Shown: one piece after another, positions 25,812 through 34,073 of the stretch
How the letters are laid out: the number at the start of each line of letters is the position of its first letter
How positions within the stretch are numbered: position 1 is the stretch's first letter
Source of the DNA: Candidatus Poribacteria bacterium
Lineage (GTDB): Bacteria; Poribacteria; WGA-4E; PCPOR2b
Length of the DNA: 64,000 nucleotides
Direction: 5' to 3'
NCBI GenBank assembly: GCA_022822005.1
Contig: JAJECO010000084.1
Location: 1 to 64,000 of the forward strand
Made by a program: the position numbers and the translations under genes
The notes under the pieces: model-generated
What the model saw: the letters and a program-made list of their open reading frames with translations, nothing else
What the model was told of the DNA's origin: nothing
Databases searched by the model: none

Positions 25812-26723
25812 TCATAAGCCTAACCTGATCTGTCCCCAAGTTACATGCAATTTCCGCACAGGATCTACCGCCGCTGGACCATCAGGCCGCCAAGATGGCA
25901 GCGCGCCATCAAACAGTATGCGCCGATCCTTCCCATTGGCTTTCATCACACCGACTTTACTCTCACCAATCAACGAAACCGAAAAAGCAATATGCGTTCC
26001 CGTTGGCGACCATGACGGATAATACTCGCCCTTATCTGAGATGCGTCTGACGTTGCGCCCATTTGCTGCATCCATGAGGCAGATACCCCTGCCACCTCGA
26101 TTTGAGTAGAAGGCAATTCGACGCCCATTGGGAGACCAAGCTGGCGCGGCATCATTGAACGCATTATCGGTCAACCGACGTAATTTGCCGCCATCAACGT
26201 CGATGACGTAGATGTCGTTTTGCCGATCATGGCGGATGGTGAATGCAATCTGTTTTCCATCTGGCGACCAAGCGGCGTCCCGGAAACCGTTATCCCGCCC
26301 GTTGAAGAACACTTGGGTTTCTACTTTCGTTTCAAGATCAAAAATTATCAGTTCTTCAAACCTTGTGAAGGCAATTTTTGTGCCGTCGGGATGCCAAGAT
26401 GGCCGTCCCTTAAAATGAATAGGCACCAAGCGTTCCAGATTACGACCGTCTACATCCATCACGTAAACGTGGGTATGCACATCGGCAGTAAATGCAATTC
26501 TTTTCCCATCGGCTGACCAAGCTGGCCAACTTGGATCGGGTCTACTTTTTAAGGGTTGGGGAGCGGTTCCATCCGAATTGATGACAACAATTCCTATATC
26601 AGGGTTAAATGCCTTTGATACAAAGGCAATTTGGGAACCCCAAGCAAGATTCGCTTTAGAACCGAATCCCCCAATGCACCCAAACCCCACCGCAATGAAT
26701 ATAACAAACAGGACTTTTTTCAT
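25812..26723 (-). CDS. Secreted TolB/PD40-type beta-propeller protein
   Basis: From ATG 26723 the product has 303 residues, with a signal peptide (MKKVLFVIFIAVGFGCIGG) and five PD40 repeats (AWSADGKRIAF, SWHPDGTKIAF, AWSPDGKQIAF, AWSPNGRRIAF, SWSPTGTHIAF). An earlier in-frame ATG at 26786 overlaps the neighbouring gene and lacks a signal peptide, and AAGGAAAAATCAGA supports the later start. The tail AVDPVRKLHVTWGQIR aligns with the other propellers. The Cys17 within the signal might alternatively mark a lipoprotein, but no strong lipobox surrounds it. Confidence 0.8.
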   Translation of the reverse strand: MKKVLFVIFIAVGFGCIGGFGSKANLAWGSQIAFVSKAFNPDIGIVVINSDGTAPQPLKSRPDPSWPAWSADGKRIAFTADVHTHVYVMDVDGRNLERLVPIHFKGRPSWHPDGTKIAFTRFEELIIFDLETKVETQVFFNGRDNGFRDAAWSPDGKQIAFTIRHDRQNDIYVIDVDGGKLRRLTDNAFNDAAPAWSPNGRRIAFYSNRGGRGICLMDAANGRNVRRISDKGEYYPSWSPTGTHIAFSVSLIGESKVGVMKANGKDRRILFDGALPSWRPDGPAAVDPVRKLHVTWGQIRLGL

Positions 26724-26755
26724 TCTGATTTTTCCTTCAGCAGCAATTACCCCCC

Positions 26756-27775
26756 TCATTGCTTTTCTGATTTCAACCGCCCCCAAAATGTGACATGGTT
26801 GCCTCGTGTGTCAACAGGGAGCGACCGGTCGGGAACCACCCAAGTCGGGTACAGATCATGCCCCGGATGAGTGGTCACCTGCCTCGCTTCACCCCCATTG
26901 GCGTTAACGACGTAAATATCCCAGCCCGTTCGCCCTCGAGGCGACATGAAGGCAATCCACCGCCCATCGGGGGACCAAGCGGGTAAACGGTCTGATTTGG
27001 GGTGATTGGTCACTCTGACGATGTTGGCACCATCGGCGTCCATCACGTAGATATCCTCTTGACCGAGGTTGCGTAGATTGGAAGAGAAAGCAATCTTTGT
27101 CCCATCGGGGGACCAGGCAGGGGCTCGACCCCTTGGACTCAACCGAACGCGATTTCTCCCATTTCGGTCCATCACGAAGATGCCGTGGTCCTTCTCATTT
27201 GCGCCTGCTCCTCCACCCCCCGCGTTAAATACGATTCTTTCTTCATTGGGAGACCAGGAGGGATGGCTATTCTGGTGGTTTTCATGGGGTGCTTTTGTTA
27301 GCTGCTTCCAACCATCCCCGTCTGCCTTTATAATACAAATATTTGAACGGATCTCGTCCCGTAGCCGACATGCCAATGCCAACCACTTGCCATCCCCAGA
27401 CCAGTCAGGGTGGAAAAAATCCATCCCCAATCCTCGCAACTGAGCAGTGATGTTCTTCTGTTTTCCGGTGCCAAGTTCTAATACAAACAGATTACCTTCT
27501 TGTTTGGCGTTGCGCTGACTAAAGGCAACCCATTTGCCATCAGGAGACCACACCATGCCAACAGCGTTAGGGCTATGAAGCCACTTCCGCTCGTTAGTAC
27601 CGTCGGCGTTAATTAGGTAAACCTCTCTCTTACGCCCCTCTCGCTCCGAGTTAAACGCGATGATTCCGGTCGGTTCAGCAGACGCATAATCATAGATCAG
27701 TAGAAGAGATAGGGTTATCAGGTGTACCATCAAAAGGGGGTTAACGTCGGATTTGAGTTTCATCTGTTTTCTCAT
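26756..27775 (-). CDS. Secreted TolB/PD40-type beta-propeller protein
   Basis: The 339-residue product has a hydrophobic N-terminal signal (PLLMVHLITLSLLLIYDYASA) and five PD40 repeats such as 'AWSPDGTKIAF' and 'AWSPDGRWIAF', with strand pairs like 'DIYVMDADGANIVRVT'. The tail PVDTRGNHVTFWGRLK matches the conserved C-terminal pattern of the group. The start is uncertain between ATG 27775 and ATG 27763 because neither has a good Shine-Dalgarno. The gap to the next paralogue is 32 bases, so the two may share a transcript. Confidence 0.8.
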   Translation of the reverse strand: MRKQMKLKSDVNPLLMVHLITLSLLLIYDYASAEPTGIIAFNSEREGRKREVYLINADGTNERKWLHSPNAVGMVWSPDGKWVAFSQRNAKQEGNLFVLELGTGKQKNITAQLRGLGMDFFHPDWSGDGKWLALACRLRDEIRSNICIIKADGDGWKQLTKAPHENHQNSHPSWSPNEERIVFNAGGGGAGANEKDHGIFVMDRNGRNRVRLSPRGRAPAWSPDGTKIAFSSNLRNLGQEDIYVMDADGANIVRVTNHPKSDRLPAWSPDGRWIAFMSPRGRTGWDIYVVNANGGEARQVTTHPGHDLYPTWVVPDRSLPVDTRGNHVTFWGRLKSEKQ

Positions 27776-27801
27776 CGTTTTCGCAGAAATTTAGAATTAC
27801 T

Positions 27802-27829
27802 GAAACCGATGAACTTACCCATCGGTTTC
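27802..27829. repeat. Perfect 10-bp inverted repeat between propeller genes
   Basis: GAAACCGATG (27802-27811) and CATCGGTTTC (27820-27829) form a perfect stem with an 8-base loop in the 109-base spacer between two minus-strand propeller genes. No U tract follows on the minus strand, so it is not a clear terminator. It could be a transcript-stability hairpin or a protein-binding operator. Confidence 0.45.
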
Positions 27830-27884
27830 AAAACAGTGGCTTGGCTGCCCGCCATCTTTTAGCCGCCCTGATTGTCAGATTCAC

Positions 27885-28871
27885 CTACCGTCCAAGTCGT
27901 TTGAGCCAGCCCCATGTGACGACACGCTTACCAACGGTGGAAATCGCATAGGAGGACATGTCTGGGTCAAACCAAGAGGGTGTCCCGTCCCATCCTGCAT
28001 CATTGGTCAAATTGCGTAGATTCTTCCCGTTGACATCTATTACATAAATTTCTACGTTGTTGTTCATATCGTCTCGATGACTCATGAAGGCAATCCTTTG
28101 GCCATCGGGAGACCATGAGGGATCTTCGTTTCGAAAGCGACCGCGGGTCAATCGGCGAGGATTTCCTCCGTCAGCGTCCATGATACCTATGTCCCAGATC
28201 CAGTTGTTATCCTCCCAACCGCTTCTGAAGGCAATTCTTTGCCCATCGGGTGACCACGAGGGTTCGTGACCAACTCTCACCCCCAATTGACGAAGATTTT
28301 TTCCGTCGGCATCCATTACAAAGATTCCAGTTCCTTCGACGCGACTCGAAGTAAACGCAATCTTTCGACCGTCAGGAGACCAGTCCGGAGCCCAGTCACT
28401 CTCCGGATGATTTGTCAGGTTGCGGATATCCGTACCATCAGCGTTCATCACATAGATGTCGATGCCATCTGTATCTCTATGCGAGGAACTGAAAGCAATC
28501 TTTTGACCGTCAGGAGACCATGCCGGCTCACCTACAGCCCCTGGAAAATCTGTCAATTGACGGGTATTTTTCCCGTCGGCATCCATCACATAAAGGTCAG
28601 CCAGTACTCCGTTCCGCCTAGAGGCAAAGACAATTCTCCGACCGTCGGGTGACCACGTGGGCCAGGCATCCCAAGAGTGATGATTTGTCAGGTTACGAAC
28701 GTTCCTCCCGTCGGCACCCATTGCATAGATCTCAAGATTGCCATCACGACTGGAGGTAAAAGCAATTTGTGCTTTACGGGGGACTTGCGCTTCAACGTTT
28801 ACCGATAACATCAAAGTACTCAGCAGCCCAAAAAGAATGAGAATTGCACTTGAAATGTTCTTGGGATTCAT
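27885..28871 (-). CDS. Secreted TolB/PD40-type beta-propeller protein
   Basis: From ATG 28871 the product is 328 residues: a signal peptide (MNPKNISSAILILFGLLSTL, cleavage near VEA) and five highly regular PD40 repeats, '[TADS]WSPDG[RQ][RK]I[AV]F', separated by 'EIYAMGADG-NVRNLTNH'-type strands. It is the most regular of the five paralogues. The tail AISTVGKRVVTWGWLK plus RLGR is almost the same as that of the 24814-25782 product. An earlier ATG at 28916 precedes the Shine-Dalgarno AGAGGA and was not chosen. Confidence 0.83.
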   Translation of the reverse strand: MNPKNISSAILILFGLLSTLMLSVNVEAQVPRKAQIAFTSSRDGNLEIYAMGADGRNVRNLTNHHSWDAWPTWSPDGRRIVFASRRNGVLADLYVMDADGKNTRQLTDFPGAVGEPAWSPDGQKIAFSSSHRDTDGIDIYVMNADGTDIRNLTNHPESDWAPDWSPDGRKIAFTSSRVEGTGIFVMDADGKNLRQLGVRVGHEPSWSPDGQRIAFRSGWEDNNWIWDIGIMDADGGNPRRLTRGRFRNEDPSWSPDGQRIAFMSHRDDMNNNVEIYVIDVNGKNLRNLTNDAGWDGTPSWFDPDMSSYAISTVGKRVVTWGWLKRLGR

Positions 28872-29175
28872 TGAGAGTTCCTCTCTGAATTTGCAGATTG
28901 GATTGATAAAGCGCAACTTTTATACCAAACACGTGCAAATTTCAATGAGAAACGCTGTCGGAGGGAATCGTTGTGGATTGACGCTCTATCCTATTTAGAG
29001 AGCCTTGAGCAACGCAGCCTTAAAGCCGTTTTGAAATGGGACGGATTGTACTTATGCGTTAGAAATTGCCCGACACCGTGCAAACCGAAGGTCAATTTAA
29101 CCCCAAATGTGTGAGTGCACAACACCGTATTGGTCTCTCGGCAGAAAATCTGCGAAATCTATAAATCCGTGCTAA

Positions 29176-29192
29176 CCCCGATTGGATCGGGG
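29176..29192. repeat. CCCGAT/ATCGGG hairpin in a gene-free spacer
   Basis: CCCCGAT-TGG-ATCGGGG is a perfect 7-bp inverted repeat just downstream of the glycoside-hydrolase-like gene's stop (on the minus strand). The same CCCGAT-ATCGGG core appears at 19,520-19,545, 38525-38538 and 53348-53362. The spacer 28872-29215 (344 bases) shows no gene or other clear signal. Confidence 0.6.
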
Positions 29193-29215
29193 CGATTTTC
29201 AATCATCCTAAGCAT

Positions 29216-31219
29216 CTACAACACAATCTCAATCGCTTCAAACAACCTTAGTTCAGGGATCTGAACTGTCAGCAGATCATCTGACAGGCTATACGCACAT
29301 GTCTCCCCCGAAACGAGGCTTCGCACGGACTTCGGCGGATTTGCTGACGGCAATTCAATTTCCAAGTCCACCATCTTGACCGGCGGGTAAAAACTCACCC
29401 CGAAATGTCCCGAACCGTTTACCAGATGCACCAGCTGTGAACTGCTGTCCATCTTTTCAAACCATGTCACCTCAACCATCGGAGACAGATTGCCCCCAAT
29501 TGGCGTCAGTCCAGCAATTCCCTCTAACAGGTCAGCGACAAAATCGGAGGTATTGGGATAGCCCTGCCGGTGGAACAGCTGCCCCGGCTCCCACGGGATA
29601 TAAATCGCTTTTCCGTTTCCAAAGGGACGAACCGCGAACGCCGGATGCGCCGTGACCTGCGTGTAGTAGCACCGCTCCGGCGGACCGAAGTTGTGTGGCG
29701 GAATCAACTTGAATCGTGGCTGGACATCCGACGCATACCCGGCATAGACATACGTCCCATCCATATAGATGAGATCAGTGTCGGAGAACCGTTCAAATCC
29801 CTGTTTATCGTCCAATCTGAAATAGGAACCCCGCATATCCGTCCGTATCCGTCTGATCTCCGTAATACCAAGGCTTTTTAGCCCCGGCGTCGGTCTGGGC
29901 TCATCGTCCGCATCCCGGAATCCGCTCTGGTTAGTGGCAACCACCGTTCCGCCTTCCTCGACAAACCGGTCAATCCGCGCTGCCAGCTCATTGCTCATCG
30001 GTCGAACGTCGGGCAACACAATCGCCTGATATTTGTTCCATGCCAAATCGAGTGCCGCATCCGCTGTCAGGGTATCGAAAAGGAAGTGGTTCTCCACCAA
30101 GAAACGGAACCACCCCTTGAAGGCATCGGCACTAACTCGGTCAGACTTCAGCAGCGCAATATTCGCCTTCGATCGGTTGTCGGTGTATGCCGCTTCATTG
30201 GCTGCGTGATAGTGGTAGATCTCCTTGATAGGTTCAAACCCGGATCTGTCCTCGTGATTGTCCAACCGCCCGATCAGGTAATAATCCAATGCCCCACCGT
30301 TGGCTAAGTTCTGTGCCAGACGTAACGCCTGCTGATGGGGTGACACCGCGACATGCCGGTAAGGAAAGTCGATAAAGTCAACGGTCGTACCGCTCGATAC
30401 CATTTCTGGATAACTGCTCACCGCCCATTTCGTATTGTCGGACGCGCTATACTGCCAATGTGGCAGCGATCGATCTACCGCAGTGTTTGCCTCCATCCGG
30501 TTGAACCCCCGACGCAGCTCCCGGTGGTTGGCAATACAAATATCGGGACGCAGCTTGTGAATAAAATCGTAAACCTTCTTGTGGTGAGCCTGTAAGGTCC
30601 GCTGCTTGAAGAGGTTGTATTTCCGAAATGTGGGATCTCCATGATTCTCTGCCGTCGGCAGAGCCAATCCAAACATCTCTGAAAAAAGCCGTTCACAATT
30701 GGCGCAATGGCAGATCCCGTGATAATTACCGCTATAGTCCCTCGTCTGGTAGCCGCCCATGTTGAAGAAGATCCCGTCGAAATCGTGCGTTGTAAGCAGT
30801 TCCTCAATAATCCGCAAGGCGTACTCCTGCTGATAGCCTCCGTTCAGGCAGACCTGCACATCTCCGTTGTATTCGATGATCTCACCAGAAGCGGTCAGGG
30901 AGGCCCACTCCGGATGGGCTTCATAAATTGGGAAACGCACCTTAGAAAAGTCGGTACGTGCCATTACACGGATATCGGCACGATGACACGCGGCAATGAT
31001 TGTTTGTAGGCTATCCCCCTTCAGAAACGGACTCTGAAAATGGTACGGCAGCTTCGTGGGATAACTCGCGATAATCCCCGCCGCATTAATCATCAGCACA
31101 TTTGCTTTGAACGCCTGCATATCAGCAACCACACGCTCGGCATCAATGTCGAGCATGTCAATCTCTCGCAGGTTCGTTTGGATAAACCGCCACATTTTAC
31201 TGTGCCACCAGTCTGCCAT
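29216..31219 (-). CDS. GHL6-like glycoside hydrolase with beta-galactosidase-type trimerisation domain
   Basis: The 667-residue product begins with a TIM-barrel-like region ('FKANVLMINAAGIIASYPT', 'DSLQTIIAACHRADIRVMARTDFS', 'YALRIIEELLTTHDFDGIFFNMGGYQTRDY--NYHGICHC-NC') that resembles hypothetical glycoside hydrolase family GHL6. A central 'YQAIVLPDVRPMSNELAARIDRFVEEGGTVVATN' segment is like the class I amidotransferase-type trimerisation domain of GH42 beta-galactosidases. A beta-rich C-terminal domain follows. No signal peptide is seen. It lies downstream of the sulfatase on the same strand, fitting a role in breaking down sulfated glycans, but the substrate is unknown. Confidence 0.72.
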   Translation of the reverse strand: MADWWHSKMWRFIQTNLREIDMLDIDAERVVADMQAFKANVLMINAAGIIASYPTKLPYHFQSPFLKGDSLQTIIAACHRADIRVMARTDFSKVRFPIYEAHPEWASLTASGEIIEYNGDVQVCLNGGYQQEYALRIIEELLTTHDFDGIFFNMGGYQTRDYSGNYHGICHCANCERLFSEMFGLALPTAENHGDPTFRKYNLFKQRTLQAHHKKVYDFIHKLRPDICIANHRELRRGFNRMEANTAVDRSLPHWQYSASDNTKWAVSSYPEMVSSGTTVDFIDFPYRHVAVSPHQQALRLAQNLANGGALDYYLIGRLDNHEDRSGFEPIKEIYHYHAANEAAYTDNRSKANIALLKSDRVSADAFKGWFRFLVENHFLFDTLTADAALDLAWNKYQAIVLPDVRPMSNELAARIDRFVEEGGTVVATNQSGFRDADDEPRPTPGLKSLGITEIRRIRTDMRGSYFRLDDKQGFERFSDTDLIYMDGTYVYAGYASDVQPRFKLIPPHNFGPPERCYYTQVTAHPAFAVRPFGNGKAIYIPWEPGQLFHRQGYPNTSDFVADLLEGIAGLTPIGGNLSPMVEVTWFEKMDSSSQLVHLVNGSGHFGVSFYPPVKMVDLEIELPSANPPKSVRSLVSGETCAYSLSDDLLTVQIPELRLFEAIEIVL

Positions 31220-31342
31220 AAGATAGTCCCCTAATTGAAACGTAAAACGTGAAAACTATTAATCCATTAGTTTATTGGGCTAGGAAATCCGGACTACAGG
31301 GTTCATAGAAAAGGAAAGTGTAAAATGCAAAAATCACCGCTC

Positions 31343-31404
31343 GCAGTGGATTGACAAATCCACTGCACACGTAGGGAGATGGCTTGGATATGTCTATCCA
31401 AGCC
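31343..31404. repeat. Dispersed hairpin-pair repeat (GACA and TGTC loops)
   Basis: GCAGTGGATT-GACA-AATCCACTGC (31343-31366) is followed 14 bases later by GGCTTGGATA-TGTC-TATCCAAGCC (31381-31404). Both are perfect 10-bp stems. The same pair in the same order forms each unit at 19279-19597. The spacer 31220-31435 contains nothing else recognisable. Confidence 0.85.
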
Positions 31405-31435
31405 GAGCGGGTATGTTTTCCAATTTCAGCACCCT

Positions 31436-32929
31436 TCACTTATCTTTGCCCTCAGAATGCCACTGAATCTGCGGCATATTCGTTCGTGGAGGTTGGGGCC
31501 AATGCGAACCGCGTTGACTGGAGAGTCCTCTGTTGGGACCGGCGAGAAAGTCTCGGTCAGGCAGTCCGACGAGTTCCCCATTTTCAACCCAAGCTTCATC
31601 GCCACCATAAAGCTGGCTAATCAGCCTGTCAGTTAGGCTGTTGAGGATATCAGCATGATTAGCGGAACCGGAGAGGTCGATCAACTCATCCGGATCGTTC
31701 TGCAAATCGAAAAGCTGCCGGCAGTTGCCAACTGGATAATAGACCAGCTTATAACGTCCGTCGTGAATCATGCGGGTGGCATGGTTATCCTCGCCCACCT
31801 CGCCGTAGAACCAATCTCGTCTCTGTGCTCCGACCATCGACATCCCTTCAACCGTATCAGGGATGTCAACCCCCGCCAAGTCGAGCAACGTTGGCATCAC
31901 ATCCGCCCAGCCGACCAATCGATCATCAACGCGGTTATAACCCACCCGCTCATCCCCAGCAACGCCGAGCAGAATCATCGGGATATTGGCAGAGTATTCG
32001 TAGAACAGCCGCTTCGCCCACATACCGTGGTTGCCGAGCATATCGCCGTGATCGGAAGTAAAGCAGATAACCGTATTGTCCAGCTCACCCTCTTCGCGCA
32101 ATGTTCCGAGAAGGACGCGCAGCTGATGATCAATATGGGTACAGAGGGCATAGAAGGCACGGCGGGCAGCAATAGTCTGATGCGATGTGAGTTTAGCTCC
32201 CCGCGCAATATTGGCTTGCAAGCTTAAGGACAAATCTTCTGAGGAAGCTGCCCAACTGCCGCAATACGGTTCATCAATCGGAATATCGCGGTAGAGATCC
32301 AGATATGTTTGTAAGGGAACAATTGGTGGGTGTGGGTGACGGTAGGAGATGAACCAGAAAGCGGGGCGATTCGGATCCCGGCGTTTGACAATTCGCGCCA
32401 TCTGACTCGTCGCCCAGTTGGTCGCATGGGTCTCCTCCGGGAGATGCCATGGGCGGTTAACATATTCGTTGTTCCCCATTCCGTGGTCAAAGTGCCGCCC
32501 GGCATATCCTTGGTCTCCGAGAAAAAGCTCGTAATCATCCAAAACCCCGTATTGGACGCGCCCCTCCTCGTCCAAAATCACATCGTCGAAGCCGATACGG
32601 TCCCGTTGTGGGTAGACATGCAATTTCCCAACCGCATAGGCCTGATAGCCTGCGTCCCGAAAGGTTTGCGCCATCGTCGGGATTTCGGGCATGGTCAGCT
32701 TATCTTTGAAAACTCGGTCTCCGTGGGTGCGGGGTGGAGTCCCCGTCATCAGAGTACGACGGGCGGGAATGCAGACCGGGCACTCGGCATAAGCGTTACT
32801 AAAACGAACCCCGCTGCGGCAGAGTTCATCAAGGGTAGGGGTTTGGATGGCTGGATGTCCCGCAGCCCCCAACAGGGCAGCGGGCCAATGATCGGTGCTT
32901 ATTAAAAGTACATTCGGTTTGGTAGACAT
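31436..32929 (-). CDS. Type I sulfatase, Cys-type
   Basis: From ATG 32929 the product has 497 residues. It has the N-terminal metal motif 'NVLLISTDHWP' and the sulfatase signature 'CPVCIPARRTLMTG', in which Cys53 is the residue converted to formylglycine (C-x-P-x-R). Further family motifs are 'AVGKLH', 'FISYRHPHPP' and 'FTSDHGDMLGNHGMWAKRLFYE'. There is no signal peptide, so it may be cytoplasmic. The Cys form can be activated by the anSME encoded at 21189-22457. It removes sulfate esters from carbohydrates or similar compounds; the neighbours suggest glycans. AAGGAA upstream supports the start. Confidence 0.9.
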   Translation of the reverse strand: MSTKPNVLLISTDHWPAALLGAAGHPAIQTPTLDELCRSGVRFSNAYAECPVCIPARRTLMTGTPPRTHGDRVFKDKLTMPEIPTMAQTFRDAGYQAYAVGKLHVYPQRDRIGFDDVILDEEGRVQYGVLDDYELFLGDQGYAGRHFDHGMGNNEYVNRPWHLPEETHATNWATSQMARIVKRRDPNRPAFWFISYRHPHPPIVPLQTYLDLYRDIPIDEPYCGSWAASSEDLSLSLQANIARGAKLTSHQTIAARRAFYALCTHIDHQLRVLLGTLREEGELDNTVICFTSDHGDMLGNHGMWAKRLFYEYSANIPMILLGVAGDERVGYNRVDDRLVGWADVMPTLLDLAGVDIPDTVEGMSMVGAQRRDWFYGEVGEDNHATRMIHDGRYKLVYYPVGNCRQLFDLQNDPDELIDLSGSANHADILNSLTDRLISQLYGGDEAWVENGELVGLPDRDFLAGPNRGLSSQRGSHWPQPPRTNMPQIQWHSEGKDK

Positions 32930-33028
32930 AGAATATTCCTTTTTTCGGTGCAAGTTTTCTATGTGTCTCTGTTTTTATCTACGTGAATTTGCGTCCTACA
33001 AAGACTATTCGCCAGAAAAGGTTTAACA

Positions 33029-33057
33029 ATTATAACGCAAGTTGCTAGTGTTGAAAA
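33029..33057 (-). promoter_or_regulatory. Sigma-70-type promoter candidate for the sulfatase gene
   Basis: On the minus strand TTTTCA (33057-33052) is separated by 17 bases from a perfect TATAAT (33034-33029). The predicted start of transcription is about 92 bases upstream of the sulfatase ATG. The -35 box matches four of six consensus bases. Just upstream are the palindromic repeats at 33095-33208. Confidence 0.5.
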
Positions 33058-33094
33058 TCCATCAGTTTTCTGTTAAAACTGAAACTCTGCCTTT

Positions 33095-33208
33095 CGCTCC
33101 AGAGGAGCGATATGTCTATAGAAACACGATAAAGTTAATCCCTGCGCTCCAGCGGAGCGCAATGTGTATAGCAAAAGCGGTTATGGCTTGGATATGTCTA
33201 TCCAAGCC
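33095..33208. repeat. CGCTCC palindromes and a lone TGTC-loop hairpin
   Basis: Two palindromes, CGCTCC-AGA-GGAGCG (33095-33109) and GCGCTCC-AGC-GGAGCGC (33144-33160), are each followed by an ATGT-TATAG-like tag, so they are two copies of one short repeat. They are followed by GGCTTGGATA-TGTC-TATCCAAGCC (33185-33208), identical to the second hairpin at 31381-31404. The spacer lies between the sulfatase and PhyH genes and holds no gene. Confidence 0.75.
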
Positions 33209-33216
33209 GGCAGGTT

Positions 33217-33987
33217 TTACTGGCAACTTAGGTAATTATAATCAAATAGGCATCGCGCAGCTTCACCGAGACGGGAATAGGTTGTTGGATTGAGAACACC
33301 CCAATCCGACGCTGATCTCTCCACATGCGGATCGTGGCGGCGACACCAAAAACTGGTAACGTTTGGGCGGTCGTTTTGGCTGCGATTCAACGTAGCCCCG
33401 TGCCACAGATGGCTATTGAAGACCACAACCGTGCCAGCAGTGCCAATCAATTTTATCTCATCCGGGTGTGCTTCCTCCGGTGCTTCCATCACATCCTGTG
33501 GGTGTTTGCCGCTACGATGAGATCTTGGAACTACACGAGTGGGACCATTATCTTCGGTAAAATCGGTTAGCATCCACATTGAGTTGCAAACATAATACGC
33601 GCCCGATTTGGCTGGCGGTCCGCCGTAGTCAACATGAAGCGGTTGGTGACCGCCCCCTGGCCGATTGGGGCGCGAATGGATTCCAAGAGATCTAAAATCT
33701 TCCTTCAGCACATGAGCGATTGCCGCAAGTAGACATGGGTGCGTGAAGCAGACATCAAAGGCAGAGGATCTGTTTTGCATGTTTGTGCACTCCTTCGGCA
33801 TACCCGGTTCACCGGTGCTTTCGAGGACGAACAACGCCTCCATTTCCGACCGCATCCGAGCGATCAACTCGGCAGAGATGAGGTTCGGAAAGGGGAGAAA
33901 GCCGTCTTGATCTAACCTGAACTTCTCCTCGTCGGAAAGGGTGTTTTCCCGGACACCGAGAGCATAAAGCGCCTCTTGAAATGTCAT
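33217..33987 (-). CDS. Phytanoyl-CoA dioxygenase (PhyH) family oxygenase
   Basis: The 256-residue product carries the Fe(II) ligands His118 and Asp120 ('LHVDYGG') and a distal His196 ('HLWHGATLN'), with 'FTEDNGPTRVVPRSHRSG' between, typical of PhyH-like 2-oxoglutarate oxygenases. Ligand spacing differs from the enzyme at 15985-16743 and the two share little outside the motifs, so they are distant paralogues. It lies upstream of the sulfatase and GH-like genes on the same strand, separated by a repeat-rich 287-base spacer. A strong promoter precedes it. Confidence 0.85.
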   Translation of the reverse strand: MTFQEALYALGVRENTLSDEEKFRLDQDGFLPFPNLISAELIARMRSEMEALFVLESTGEPGMPKECTNMQNRSSAFDVCFTHPCLLAAIAHVLKEDFRSLGIHSRPNRPGGGHQPLHVDYGGPPAKSGAYYVCNSMWMLTDFTEDNGPTRVVPRSHRSGKHPQDVMEAPEEAHPDEIKLIGTAGTVVVFNSHLWHGATLNRSQNDRPNVTSFWCRRHDPHVERSASDWGVLNPTTYSRLGEAARCLFDYNYLSCQ

Positions 33988-34025
33988 AGTGTTGCCTTCT
34001 GTCCGTTTATGCGAATCGACAGCAG

Positions 34026-34054
34026 TATATATGCTAACCGATTGGACCTGTCAA
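34026..34054 (-). promoter_or_regulatory. Strong sigma-70-type promoter for the PhyH gene
   Basis: On the minus strand a perfect TTGACA (34054-34049) is separated by exactly 17 bases from TATATA (34031-34026). The expected start of transcription leaves a leader of about 30 bases before the ATG at 33987. It implies that the PhyH gene is transcribed independently of the aldo/keto reductase gene upstream. Confidence 0.7.
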
Positions 34055-34073
34055 ACGCCCGAAACAGATGGGT

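Noticed and set aside
29437-31234. Several plus-strand open frames opposite the GH-like gene
   Set aside because: They are short, overlap one another, lack ribosome binding sites and mirror the codon pattern of the minus-strand gene.
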